A stretch of 64,000 bases of DNA from Epiperipatus broadwayi (Eukaryota; Onychophora; Udeonychophora; Euonychophora; Peripatidae), in contig JAQFVV010000552.1 in the NCBI GenBank assembly GCA_028023455.1, positions 250,001-314,000 of the forward strand. The letters are read 5' to 3'. The translations under genes and the position numbers were made by a program. This document shows positions 29,941 to 45,715 of the stretch, in pieces (position 1 is the stretch's first letter; each line of letters starts with the position of its first letter). The notes beneath the pieces are model-generated. The model was not told the DNA's origin, searched no databases, and saw only the letters and a program-made list of their open reading frames with translations.

Positions 29941-32571
29941 TGAAGCAGTTGGATCTGAGTTCGATCCTAGCTTCATAACATCTAGCCATAAGCCCACTTC
30001 AAACCCTAGTACTAACCTTAAATTTCCGATGCAATGGGGCTTTATACATTCAATCCATGCTAATTTACATAAAGGAAACTTATTTTATAAATGCGTATTA
30101 AAATTAATTCTTTCAGATTTAAATTGATCAATTCTAATAATAAATTCATGATAAAATTATTCATGAATTTATATATATTACAACTGTGTAAACTATGCAT
30201 ATAAATTTGTAAATATTTAAATATATATAATTGTTCGAAAGTTTCATTGCATCGAGAATATTTGTTTTTACTTTTAAATAATTTGTTAAAGTTTTATTGA
30301 TTAAAAGCTACATATTTTCGATAAGCTTTCAGATTTTCCCTTTCCAAAAACAATAGTTAAAGTTTTATTAATTAGAAAAAAGATAAGGATTTCCTAATTA
30401 AAATAATGTTTTGATTTTAAGAATTCATTTTCTAATTAGAAAATGAATTCAAGTTAATGAGTTTAAAAGCCTTATCGAAGGAATGTATCTAAAAACAACC
30501 AGTAAATCTAAAAACATTGATAATGAAAAAAGTGCTAGCCTGAAGGCATCAGAGGACAGCATATATAGCTCTGGAAAGTTTGGAGAAAGGAAGCCATCTT
30601 TGTTGTAGAGAAGTACAGTAAACTCTGTATGTTATAAATAGTGTTTTGATCATGATAAGGGACTAAACATCAGGAATCTGGCTATCGGTTCCTGAAGTCC
30701 CCTGAAAATCTTCAATGGAGCTGCTGAATCTTTTCTGGACCAATCATGCTGCTAAAATTATGAAAAGCCACTAAAATTCTGTTCCAGTAATTGACTAAAT
30801 GCATGCCTATGTTTTTACCAACTCGGACGTGTAACCTAAGGATCCAGCCTGGAAGAAATGGGTAATATATATTTCTATAATGAACCTTAAACTTTTTGGC
30901 CAGTTCTAAACTTTACTTTATACTCCCTTTTAGAGCTCTTTTATTCTTTAACGTAACAATCTTTATAAAACCCTTTATTCATGCTACTGTAAATTTATAT
31001 TGTAGTTTTCTCAACCTCTAGTCTTTAAACTTTCTCTTTTCTTACTTGAAAGTTCATTTATTATATATATATGTGTGTGTGTGTGTGTGTAATTTATTAA
31101 TTTTGTTATTTTAATTATATGCCAATAATTTTTCGACTTGATAAACTCCTTTGTTCTATTTGCCTTACATAGAAAATATAATATTAAATCTGATAATAAT
31201 TCTCGCCCATTAGAACTAGATTTATACAGTTCTATCAATCATCGAGTTGAAAGAAATTATTAAATGTGTGTTATTTTTATAATAGACTAATAATAAATTA
31301 TTAGCTCCATTTCTAATCTATGCCATCACTATTTTCTCATTTTACTAATATTTATTTATTCACATATAATCTTAAAATGTTTTTATTGCATAAAGGACCG
31401 ATAAAGGAATCAAATATATTCTAATTCAAATTTCTGTTATTCGCTATTAAGATTCAGGAAGAACACGATGATTGGGGCATAATTAATATGATTTACAAAT
31501 ACTTTAAAATAGTTTTCATTAAAAGCTCATTTGACTTTAATTAATTGATGAAATCATCATGTAGAAGATTCTATACGGGTTTTAGTATTCAAACGATGAC
31601 TATCAAGTCATCTCTTCGAACATGGCTGAAGTAGGGCAATCTTTCGCTCCTTTAGGCTGGTCAGTGATAATATTTTTGTTATTTAAATTATCGAGGAAGA
31701 AAGCACTTCCTCTCCTGTTCATATTAGTCATAGGGCATATGACTAGTCAGATGCAAGCTGCCATAGGACTTCGATCATCGACTAGCTATCGTCTTTCAAT
31801 TTCACTTTATAGCTCATAATTCGTCAGCACCATTACCTCTCTGTTCCAGTAAAACCCGCTCTGATGCTCGTAATTCGTGATGAAGTGATTTCAATTAAAG
31901 TTGAACAAATTATCAGATATATTTAATTAAATAAGTTTTTCAATAAAGATTAAAGTTATGCCCTAAAATACATATCTTGCTCTTCATGAAGGGATTTGAT
32001 AATGTGAAAATAAATCTCACATTCTGTCATAATAAAATTAGAGTAATAATTTCCTTTACTAATGAATACCTTTATCTGCCTTTATTTTCTTGTTGGGGGC
32101 ATAGACAGATAGACTTTCAAATATTGCATAATATTTATTGGCATATAATAAGGACCACCACTCTTATTATAAATATAAATTTTGTTAAAAGCTAGAGGTG
32201 ATTAATATAATCATTATTTAAAATGCAAACAAAACAAATTATTATTATTAAATATTTTCTAAACACACTTGGTTTCTTCGTTCTTAATTCTTTTATAATT
32301 ATTTTAAGGTTAATGCTCACTGTCTGTGTTGGCAACCCGAACATATACATATGATTCGATTTAAAATTATTTTTAGTCAGTTTATTATCAGATATTAATG
32401 TCATTTCAGGGGTCTCTGATCCTCACCCGCCATTGAGCTAGTTTCTTGGCACATAGCACTGTGCCGTCGATTTCTACTAATCTGAGCTAGTGAGTTGCCT
32501 TTTGAATTCAGTTTGATTCAGCTGAGTTTGGATCCGATTTGCAGTTATTTCGGTGGATTTTTCGACTGGTA
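29941..32571. repeat. Long direct repeat, copy B (~2.63 kb)
   Basis: Same sequence and orientation as 24297-26975, with a TG-rich microsatellite at 31072-31090 where copy A has AT. It starts 292 bases after the gag stop. A 72-codon open frame is kept in both copies (31977-32195 here, 26382-26600 in A). Nearly all the differences between the two versions change an amino acid, so there is no sign of selection for a protein. Confidence 0.85.
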
Positions 32572-34317
32572 GAATCAATTTATATATATATTGTAATGGG
32601 ATGGCATAAATGCCATTCAACCCTCATTTGATAATCCATTAGTTTAGGGTAATATATGTAATGGAGCTCACATTCATGACTGACTGAACATGGTATAGAC
32701 AAACAAAAGTAATTTAATAATTAAATACTATATGCAGCAGGATAATATACATCAATTTCATCAATATAATTTTTAAATTATTATATTAAAACGGTAGAAA
32801 AGTCATTTTGTTTGCCTATTTCATGTACTGTCTAATTTGCTCCCGTTATTCCATGGAATTCAAAGTCAGAAAGAATATACTTGAGTGTGATTATATCCTG
32901 CTTCTATACCAATTACATGCTTTATGTTGTAATATGATGCATTACCAAATAGATAAATAATCATGAATATAATTAGAATAACTAATGTTTAGTGAAATCA
33001 TATAAATAAATTGTATTCATAATTCAATTTAACATAATATAATTTATAAAAAAAATGTAAAATGAAATATTTAGGATCACCCTTTGTTCTCACATCTTTA
33101 TTATATTATAGTAAACTATCATTAATATACTATTATGATGGATGATCATTTTCAATATTATATCATAAAATATAGTTGTCTCTTCCTACAAATAGTGATC
33201 TATATTTTACAGATGACTTTATTATTTCCAGGATGTTACATCACATGGATATAAGTTATAAATATTAACCTTTATTTTGTAGTCTATTCATGATGATGTT
33301 AACATAGGATAAAATATATGACTTATACCAGAATGTTAATCATTCATTTTGAATAACAAAACACAAAAATATAAGTAATATATCAATTAAAACAAACGAA
33401 TTACATTTACAATATAACTATAATTACCATAGCATGTATATCAAAAATCAGATAGAATAATGATCTTACCATTTTAGACTGTAGATATTCACAATGGTTA
33501 TTATGTTAATTTGTGTTCTTTATCATTATATTTTGTTAATAATCGATAAATAGCAATAACTTTAGAATATAGTTGAATGAAGATTGTCCTATTATTAAAA
33601 GAAAGAAAATAATAACATACATATATATATATTCTAACCCAGTATCTTTTTAAATTATTAATTAGTTTATTTTATTTTAGTTTCGTTTATTTGTTTATTT
33701 GCACCCAGGACACTACTTTACACAGGTTGTTGTTAAGGCAACCAAAATAAAGCAACATATCCATTAATTTCCAATATGATCTAAAATACTTTTCATATAA
33801 TACAATTGTACATTCAATTCTCTTAAGCCATGCCACGATTGTAATAACAACAATAATTGATCACTTATTAATTTAAAGAATAATTATAATAATATTAATC
33901 TCAGGGTTCTTTGTTTCATGTAAAGAAATGCTCGGCAGTATTGTGTTGTCGCATATGACTGGCATTCTGGTCGGCTATAGGAAACATTTATTTTACTTAA
34001 ATTCAATGTGTCTTCATCTCTCATATCAACTGCTATATTATTTAAAGAGATGATAATTCTATTCAATAATGACGTATAATTTTGAATAACACAGCCTTTT
34101 TTTTTTTTTTTTATAAAAGGTGAATGTTTAGTCTTAAGTTTTCAACTCCATAAATAATTATCATTAAACTAAAATATAATGACATATTCCGATCTGCTTA
34201 ACTTTATTTATCTGGTATATTAAGTTTTTAAGAATTTGGAATGATTTCGTACTCAAGAAAAGGTTTTGCAAATATTGTGCAAACACTTATATTTAGCATA
34301 TAAAAACAAAAAAAAAT
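32572..34317. other. AT-rich spacer
   Basis: Begins with a short AT run and TGTAATGGGATGG (about 32591), a start also seen after AT arrays at 9444 and near 42255. No gene or RNA is supported. Confidence 0.5.
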
Positions 34318-34431
34318 GTCTTGCGTTGTTAGTCGAGAGGTATCGCAGCCCCATGCAAGCAAGTAGTTGGTTGCAGACGGTTGTGGGTTCGCGTCTCGGC
34401 CGATGCTATGACATAAGGAAAAAAAAAAAAT
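34318..34431 (+). mobile_element. tRNA-derived SINE
   Basis: GTTGTTAGTCGAGAGGT (34325-34341) is an A-box-like D-arm. GGGTTCGCGTCTCGG (34385-34399) contains a B box (GGTTCGcgTC). The spacing suits a pol III type 2 promoter. A poly-A run of 12 bases follows (34419-34430). The T-arm and acceptor stem cannot be paired properly, so it is not a functional tRNA. An A-tailed tRNA-like unit is the usual form of a SINE. Confidence 0.7.
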
Positions 34432-37400
34432 GAATCTACAACAAATTTTAACAAGACTATAATTTATTATTATCACAAAAAAAAAAATATATGAACATTT
34501 ATTCAATAATCCCATAGTAATACAAAAACATAAAATATAACTGACATTAATCTGTATACTCTTTTGGTTATGGACTAGAGGTTACTACTTCTCCTGTATG
34601 CAATCATACGGATTGATTAACGAAAAGTACATTTCATCACCAATACATTGTTTATTACATTTTGGTAACCTTGTAGAAGCTTTTATTCAAAATTATTGAC
34701 TAACTATTTTTTTTTTTTTTTTTTTGTTTTTTAAATGATTAATCCCATCATATGCAATACGCAAAATATTAAATGTATTTCTAATACATTAACTTTATTT
34801 ATGGTCTTTAATGGGATAACCTATTCTAATTATAGGCCACTTATCAGAAGTTACACTTACCATCTTACATTTAACTTAATGCTAACTTAAGTTATGATAT
34901 AAATTTTATTCATACGTATAATTTTAAATATGAGTATTATTTAATTACTAACCAGAATTAAATATTGCATTTGAATATTCCTTCAGTAAATAAGCGTTTT
35001 AAATTACGCAATTTTAATTACTTTCTCCATTGATTTACTTGTCAAATACTAGCAATATTTAGCAGCATAATACAGATATTGACCCTAGTTACTAACGCAC
35101 TATTTATACTAAAGTGTATCTTGAGGAACTAACACCTCCAATATAACCTTTATCTTGCCCGAACTTTCAAAATTAAGCACAATAATCAACAACTTCCATG
35201 GTGGAGCTATCTTTATTTTCACATGAGGAATATGGAATAACCACGGAGGTCTGTAAAGTAATCTACTACATTAAAATATTTTGGTGGTTTCTTGCCTCTT
35301 ACTTGGGCATACAACGAACACACACCAAATGCAATCCTCTCCTGGGATTTAAACAAATGAAACATACTAAATGCTAGATAAATTCTTGATCGTCCTATCT
35401 ATGAGAATCGATCACTTGGGCTATAAACATACCCGAACATTATATTTAAACTCTTCCTCTCATGGAAAACAAAGCTTTTGGGGAGATCATTTTTCATTCC
35501 ACAAAATAAATACATTATAATTATTACCTATGCGAATATTAAGCATATACCAATGCTATATCTGGGCAGGATAAGTAAATACACTGATTATAATAAACTT
35601 ATGTTATCGGGTATACTTTGATCAACATCTGAAATTAATGGACATCATAGAATAAAAGTATAATAATTTTAATTTTAATAAAGGAACATTCAAAATAGTT
35701 GGTAGCATACTATCTTAAACTACATGAAGTGGATGTGTTATTTAAGAATAATTAGGAATAAATTCCTCAATTAATACAGTATAAATTCGTTTCAAAACTT
35801 TAACAAAAAATATTTTGTTATAGCATTTTTTTTTTTTAGTTACTTCTGATAATTTTCAATATTTATTTTACCCCTTAAATATCTAAATATTTTTTTTCTT
35901 TTATGTATCTAACATACAAAATTTCTACCTACAATTGTATGTACTAATTAAAACATATTTTATAGATTTTTTTTTTTTCGTGTTAAATATCAACTTAACC
36001 TATAATAATTATATTAAAACATACCTTTGTCATTACAAGGCTATTAAATATCACTTGACCATACAGACTTTAATCTATGTGATATAAAAAAAATACATAT
36101 CATTTATAACTTAGTTTTAAACAATCATTAATTAACAAGTGCATACTCTCTCATTAGAAAATGTTTTTCTGTTGAGCAAATGGTCCAGGTGAAGAGCTTT
36201 ATCCAGTCGTATTTCACGAAGCAAGTTTAAAAACAATAAACGCATGGTATTATTTCCTTTAAATAAAAGTTTTCTCTTATTTTGTGCGTTTAATAAATTA
36301 GGTAAAGAAACATATAGCAGAATTGAAGATTAATTCTTACTTGAATTAAACTACTACAATTTTGGGATCCAAGAAAATAAAAATATACATATTCTAACAT
36401 AACGAACAGTTGATGATAAACGATAAACATACACAATATTTTTTTTTTATTGACGATACGTATACTTATTAGCTAGCTTACTTATGGACGAAAATGCACA
36501 ATTTTCTGAAATAATCATTTGATTATAACTGCAGTCAATTTACGTGTACAGGAAGTTTTAATAATTCCAACTGATGTATAATATAATATATCATGTATTT
36601 TTATCATTAAGTCACTAAGATATTTGGTTTTGTTCATACTTTAGGAATTATAAATTTTTTTTAATGGTAACTTCTCCGTAAGAATGCCCCTATATAGCTT
36701 TTCCTATATTTACTCTGAGAAAGTTTATATATATATATATTTTTTTAAATATACAGGTGCATAATTTAATCTTATTTATCATTATTATTATTTCCAGACA
36801 ATTCTTGGTGAATAAAACATATTTTAACATATGTAACTACATTACTTGTAAAGGCAGACAATATTGAGAAAGAGCGCGAAAATGTTTCTAGTTGATTTTC
36901 CTTAGTTTCAAAATATTTCTTTCAATTATTTTTTTTTCTTTCTATACCAAGAAAATATCAATAAAGGACATAAAGTTAATAAATAATTATTTTTTTCTTG
37001 GAAATCACTTCCCTTCCTTAATTTAGATATAATATAATTTTTCATGACTCTTTTAGTTACATCTGTCATTTTTGAACTTTAGCGCGAGACAATAAACTTT
37101 TAAGTATAAAAGGTCTTTAAATAGGTAGATGGCAAAGAAAATCAGGATATCTTATCAAAAAATTTTAGCCACACATTATATTATTAAAATTTTACTTTGA
37201 TTACATTTATTTCTGCAAAATAAAAATGAAAAAAATTGAGTTACCAAATTTCAGCACTGTTCCTTCCTTGAAAACTAAAAGCAGACTATATTTTTCCAAC
37301 AAAAAAAAAGATCTTGATTATGAAATTCGTTGTTTCGTTTTGTTGTTGTTGTTTTTTTTTTTTTTACTTTAGCGACCTCTTCCAGAAAAATAATCATTTG

Positions 37401-37906
37401 ATTATAACATAAACAAAAGAAAGGAAAAACCTATTACAATCATATAGTTTTAGTATTATTTACCTGGATTACAAAGTAATTTGACAATATAAAAAAAAAA
37501 ATACATTAAATTAACAATCAGTGATGTATAATTCTTTAAACATTATTTTTCTTTCTTTCTTTTTTTTTTTACAAAAAGAAATTACCAGAAGTTATTGTGC
37601 TTTATGATAAGACACTCATCTACTCCCCTCTACCCATCCAAAATCAATTACTGTTTAGCTTTTATACCATATTAATTTGCTCTAATTATTAATATCTCAA
37701 TTAAATTATTCATGTTCTCTCTTTAAAATGACATTGAGTTATTAAATCTATTCGTTATTCACCCAAATATGCCAAAGTGAGTGAATAGCATACTTTATTA
37801 ATCCATTAATTACTATTGTTATTTTATCTTTTTATTTCTTTAAAGAATAGCATTGTTTTCCTGCAGAAATAATGCCAAGTAAACCAAGTGTCAATAACAC
37901 TAGGTT

Positions 37907-37940
<34 letters not shown>
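34432..37940. other. AT-rich spacer with many poly-T runs
   Basis: No gene or RNA identified. Pure T runs of 9-18 bases are frequent (near 34706, 35827, 35969, 37349 and 37561) and there are scattered A runs. Confidence 0.5.
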
Positions 37941-37943
<3 letters not shown>

Positions 37944-38006
37944 TAAATTAATCCTAGGATCCTAGGATATATATATATATATATATATCCTAGGATTAAT
38001 TTAGAA
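37941..38006. repeat. Perfect 19-bp inverted repeat around an (AT)n loop
   Basis: TTCTAAATTAATCCTAGGA (37941-37959) is exactly complementary to TCCTAGGATTAATTTAGAA (37988-38006). The left arm also overlaps the palindrome ATCCTAGGATCCTAGGAT. An AT array lies immediately upstream. The structure could extrude as a hairpin or cruciform. Confidence 0.9.
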
Positions 38007-39258
<1,252 letters not shown>

Positions 39259-42072
39259 TTAGGTACTTACAACTGCTGATCACTTTTAAGTGAAGGCGGA
39301 TTACAAGAATTAGAAGAAGAACTTTCTTATATTAAATGGGATATTATTGGACTTTGCGAAGTTAGAAGAAAAGGTGAAGAGACAATTGATTTAAAAAGTG
39401 GACATATGCTCGATTATAAAGGCACAAATATTGGAAATACAAGTGGAGTAAGATTCATTATAAATAAAAAGTGGAAGAACAATATTGTGGAGATTGATGG
39501 TGTATCAGACAGAGTGGCAAGATAAGTTATACAACTTAATAGCAGATAACAAATGCAGATAATTCAGGTTTATGCCCCAACAAGTTCTCATAGTGATGAA
39601 GTAGTAGAAGATTTTTATATGGATGTACAAAAGGTTTTTTATCAGAGTAAACAACATTTTAAAATTGTTATGGGAGACTTTAATGCTAGAATTGATAAAC
39701 AAATGAAAGATGAAAGTGCTGTAGGTAATTTTGGTTATGGTAATAGAAATGAGAGAGGATACTGACTTGTGGAGTTTGCAGTAAAAGAAAAAAAATATAT
39801 TATGAATTCTTTTTTTGAGAAAAATGTTAAAAGGAAATGGACATGGAAGCATCCAAATTAAGGTACAGCAGAATTGGATTATATTTTGACTAACAGGAAA
39901 CACATATTTCAAGATTGTAATGTTCTTAATAAATTTAACACAAGAAGTGTTCATCGATTAATAAGGTGTAAGATACATGTTAATATAAAACTAGAGAGAC
40001 AAAAATTATTAAGAAAAACAATATTTACAGTTGATATTCCTAATCTTCAGAAACATTCTAAAGAATTTAAATTAGAACTTAAAAATCGGTTTCAAGTATT
40101 AGTAGATTTTGAACAGGATTCAGATTTGAATGAAATTAATATGAGAATAACTGATACACTTTTAAAAACTGCAACAAAGATAGCTGGTAGAAAAAAGCAG
40201 TAATTGACCAATAAAATTTCTACTGAGACTAGAGAATTTAGGAAAAAAAGAAGGAATATGAAGATATACAAAAATGATGCATTAAAAAGAATTGAATATC
40301 TTGAATTTTGTAAAATGGTGTGGAAAAGAGTTGAAAATGATATAAGAAAGTATAACTGTGAACTAGCAAGGAAATCTGTAGAAAAAAATAAAATTCTTAA
40401 GAATGTAAAACAACATTTTGGTATAGGTAGGAAATTTATATCTGCAATAAGAAAAAAAGATGGAATTATTACTAAAAAGAGAGATGACATCATGAAATTG
40501 GTAGAAGATTTTTATCAAGAATTATATAGTAATAAAGAACAAGTACCTCCTATATTTATTATATCTTCCGAATTGCCCAGAATTTTAAATGAAGAAGTGA
40601 GACACACAATTAAATGTATGAAGAAAGGAAAGGCTTCAGGTAATGATGGAATTATAATTGATATATTAAAAGAAGCATGTGAAGAAATAGAAATTTTTTT
40701 TAACAAAGTTATATACCAAATGTCTAAATGATAAAAATGTACCGGATGATTGGAAGAATGCAGTAATAATATTAATATTTAAAAAAGGTGATAAAGAAGA
40801 TATTAGAAATTACAGACCTATCAGCCTTTTATTAGTTTTATATAAAATTTTTACCAAGATAATTACAACTCGTCTACAGAGAACATTGGATTTCCACCAA
40901 CCAAGAGAACAAGCTGGCTTTAAAAGTGGTTTTAGTACAATAGATCATATCCAGGTGTTGAAAGAAGTTATAGAAAGGACAAATGAATATGAATTGTCAT
41001 TATGTTTTGGATTTGTAGATTATGAAAAGGCATTTGATTCTATAAACATTTCTTCAGTGATTAAAGCATTGGATCATCAAGGTATCGATCCAGGATATTG
41101 TCATATTTTAAAGAATATTTATAAAAATGCAACAGCAACAATTAGATTACATAATGAGACTGGGAAAGTCAACATTGAGAAAGGTGTAAGACAAGGTGAC
41201 TCCCTATCTCCAAAACTTTTTAACAGCAGTGCTGCAAGCAGTATTTTGTGGATTAAAATGGGAAACTAAAGGAATGAAAGTAAATGGAGATTATTTGAGT
41301 CATTTAAATATTTCAGATGATGTAGTTGTTTTTGCCTATAATGCTTCAGAGCTGCAGGATATGTTGCAGGAATTATCAGATGAAAGTAGAAAAGTAGGAC
41401 TAAAGATAAATGTTAAAAAGACTAAAGTAATGTTTAATCGATTTGCTCAAAATATGAAAATAAAGATTGATTATGATAAATTAGAAGAAGTTAACAGTTA
41501 CAAATACCTTGGTCAGATTATTAATACAGTTGGAGACATAATGCAGGAAATTAATCATAGAATTAAACTTGGTTGGAGTGCTTTTGGTAGAAATAACTTG
41601 ATACTAAAAGAAAATATGCCTATGTGTTTGAAAAGGAAGGTTTTTAACAAATGTTTTTCACCAGTTCTTACTTATGGATCTGAGACTTGGACACTTAATA
41701 GAAGAGTAATACAGAGACTTCAGACCACTCAAAGAAGTATGGAGAGATGTAAGTTGGGAGTAACAAGAAGAGATTGAAAACACAATGTATGGGTAAGAGA
41801 ACAAACAGGTGTTACTGACCTCATTGAAAAAATTAAAAGATTGGAGTTGGGCTGGACATATTGCTAGCAGAGACGATAATAGATGGACAATTGAAATTTT
41901 AAACTGGATACCAAGAGATTGTAAAAGACCCAGAAAGAGACCACATGTGAGATGGATGAATGAAGTAAGAAGGTCTGCAGGGATGATTTGGAGAAGAGAA
42001 GCTAAAGATAGAAAAAGAAGATGGATTAAAGTTGGAGAGACCTTCATCGTGCATATGATTGATAATGGTTGA
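39259..42072 (+). pseudogene. RTE-clade LINE: endonuclease-reverse transcriptase, nearly full length, inactive
   Basis: One original reading frame of about 930 codons. The N-terminal APE-type endonuclease shows LGTYNC, GLCEVRRKGEE, QVYAPTSSHSDE, MGDFNARI and NRKHIFQDCNVLNKFNT. The usual catalytic SDHRL is here SVHRL, so the active-site Asp is lost. The central reverse transcriptase shows GKASGNDGI, NYRPISLL, FVDYEKAFDSI, GVRQGDSLSP and ISDDVVVFA; the catalytic DD pair is kept, although the usual F/Y-A-D-D reads I-S-D-D. The C-terminal part has [10 protein letters not shown] and [10 protein letters not shown]...[12 protein letters not shown]. Proteins of this type are often annotated as craniofacial development protein 2-like. 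In-frame stops occur near 39274, 39523, 39547, 39763, 39859 and 40201, with frameshifts near 40695 (a T run), 41222 and 41845. The first stop is TGA where CGA (Arg) is expected. The copy is dead. Confidence 0.92.
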
Positions 42073-44667
<2,595 letters not shown>

Positions 44668-44760
44668 GGCAGACAAATGGAGCTTTACCAAGACCTCCAA
44701 AACAAGTGTATTCTGTTTACATAAATGTCAGAGTCAATATTCACTGTCTCTTTCATTTTG

Positions 44761-44819
44761 CTCCACCCTCAGATCAGCTGATTTCAAGCTGATTTGCTCT
44801 CATCAGTGAAGGATAGGAG
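44761..44819 (-). ncRNA. Hammerhead ribozyme, intact core
   Basis: Minus strand, in order: outer stem I arm CTCC (44816-44819), bulge TAT and inner arm CCTTCA (44807-44812). Then come CTGATGA (44800-44806), stem II GAGC / GCTT around a six-base loop (44786-44799) and GAAA (44782-44785). The self-complementary ATCAGCTGAT of stem III (44773-44782) follows, then cleavage-site C (44772). The 3' arms are TGAGGG (44766-44771), one bulged T and GGAG (44761-44764). All conserved core bases are present. The bulge in stem I beside loop II is the layout that gives natural hammerheads their tertiary contact. Stem II opens with a G.U pair. Stem III has no loop, so a dimer is implied. Confidence 0.82.
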
Positions 44820-44999
44820 TTAGAAACTAGACCTAAACACTAACTCCAAGAGTTTATGCAAAACGTTTTTATCAGTTTGCAAGCATAGACATGTTAATGT
44901 CTTCAAACTCAGCCTATCAAACCAGATAGCTATATGGGACTGATATCAGTTCAGTTTCTCCACATAGTCAAAGCTTCTGCAGTCTATATCATTGCAAGA

Positions 45000-45044
45000 G
45001 ATGAGAGCAAATCAACTTGAAATCAGCTGATCTGAGGGTGGAGC
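45000..45044 (+). pseudogene. Hammerhead ribozyme truncated at element junction
   Basis: Starts abruptly at GATGAGAGC, losing the 5' arm of stem I and the CTG of the core, because the inverted unit is joined here. GAAA and the ATCAGCTGATC / TGAGGG 3' side are intact. The 3' half of stem II has changed (ACTT instead of GCTT). It cannot self-cleave without a 5' half supplied from elsewhere. Confidence 0.75.
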
Positions 45045-45397
45045 AAAATGAAAGAGACAGTGAATATTGACTCTGACATTTATATAAACAGAATACACTT
45101 GTTTTGGAGGTCTTGGTAAAGTTTCATCTTTTGATCATTAATACAAGTGATAGCAGGTTTTACATATATAAAACTTGTTTTTCTTTTTCATAAATGTACC
45201 TTTAAAGTTTTCTTGCAATGATATAGATTGCAGAATCTTTGACTATGTAGAGAAACTGAACTGATATCAGACTCATATAGCTATCTGGTTTGATAGGCTG
45301 AGTTTAAAGACATTAACATGTCTATGCTTGCAAACTGATAGAAACGTTTTGCATAAATGCTTGGAGTTAGTTTTGAGGTCTACTTTCTAACTCCTAT

Positions 45398-45444
45398 CCT
45401 TCACTGATGAGAGCAAATCACCTTACAATCAGCTAATCTGAGGG
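45398..45444 (+). pseudogene. Degenerate hammerhead ribozyme
   Basis: CCTTCA and CTGATGA (45404-45410) are intact and TGAGGG is present on the 3' side. The GAAA box has become ACAA, stem III is no longer a palindrome (TCAGCTAAT) and stem II is mismatched. It should be inactive. Confidence 0.78.
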
Positions 45445-45590
45445 TGGAGCAAAATAAAAGAGACAGTGAATATTGACTCTGACATTTATGTAAACAGAAT
45501 ATGCTTGTTTTGGAGGTCTTGGTAAAGCTTCATCTATTGATCATTAATACAAGTGATAGCAGGTTTTACGTATATAAAACTTGTTTTTCA

Positions 45591-45715
<125 letters not shown>

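Larger units (their letters stand above)
44668..45590. mobile_element. Hammerhead-bearing SINE-like cluster (subfamily E1): inverted unit plus direct repeats
   Basis: If A is the head block and B is ribozyme plus tail, the order is reverse-B (about 44676-44812), reverse-A (about 44813-44999), forward-B truncated (45000-45186), forward-A (45207-45397) and forward-B (45398-45590). Head markers are TGATATCAGACTCATATAG and GCTGAGTTTAAAGACATTAACATGTCT. Tail markers are GAAAGAGACAGTGAATATTGAC, GGAGGTCTTGGTAAAG and GTGATAGCAGGTTTTAC. The GCTGA-TTTAAAGACAT block is shared with the element at 62.9 kb (GCTGACTTTAAAGACATG), linking the two subfamilies. Direct repeats of B and the long inverted arms are both present. 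The right end meets an (AT)n array. Confidence 0.8.

Noticed and set aside
31977-32195. 72-codon frame kept in both long direct repeats (26382-26600 and 31977-32195)
   Set aside because: About ten base differences separate the copies and nearly all change the amino acid. That gives no sign of purifying selection. The frame is probably open by chance in a young duplicate.
34318-34415. Functional tRNA gene
   Set aside because: A- and B-box motifs are present, but T-arm and acceptor stems do not pair and a poly-A tail follows. A SINE fits better.
39505-40706. Minus-strand frames of 60-149 codons across the LINE
   Set aside because: They are antisense shadows of the RTE reading frame.
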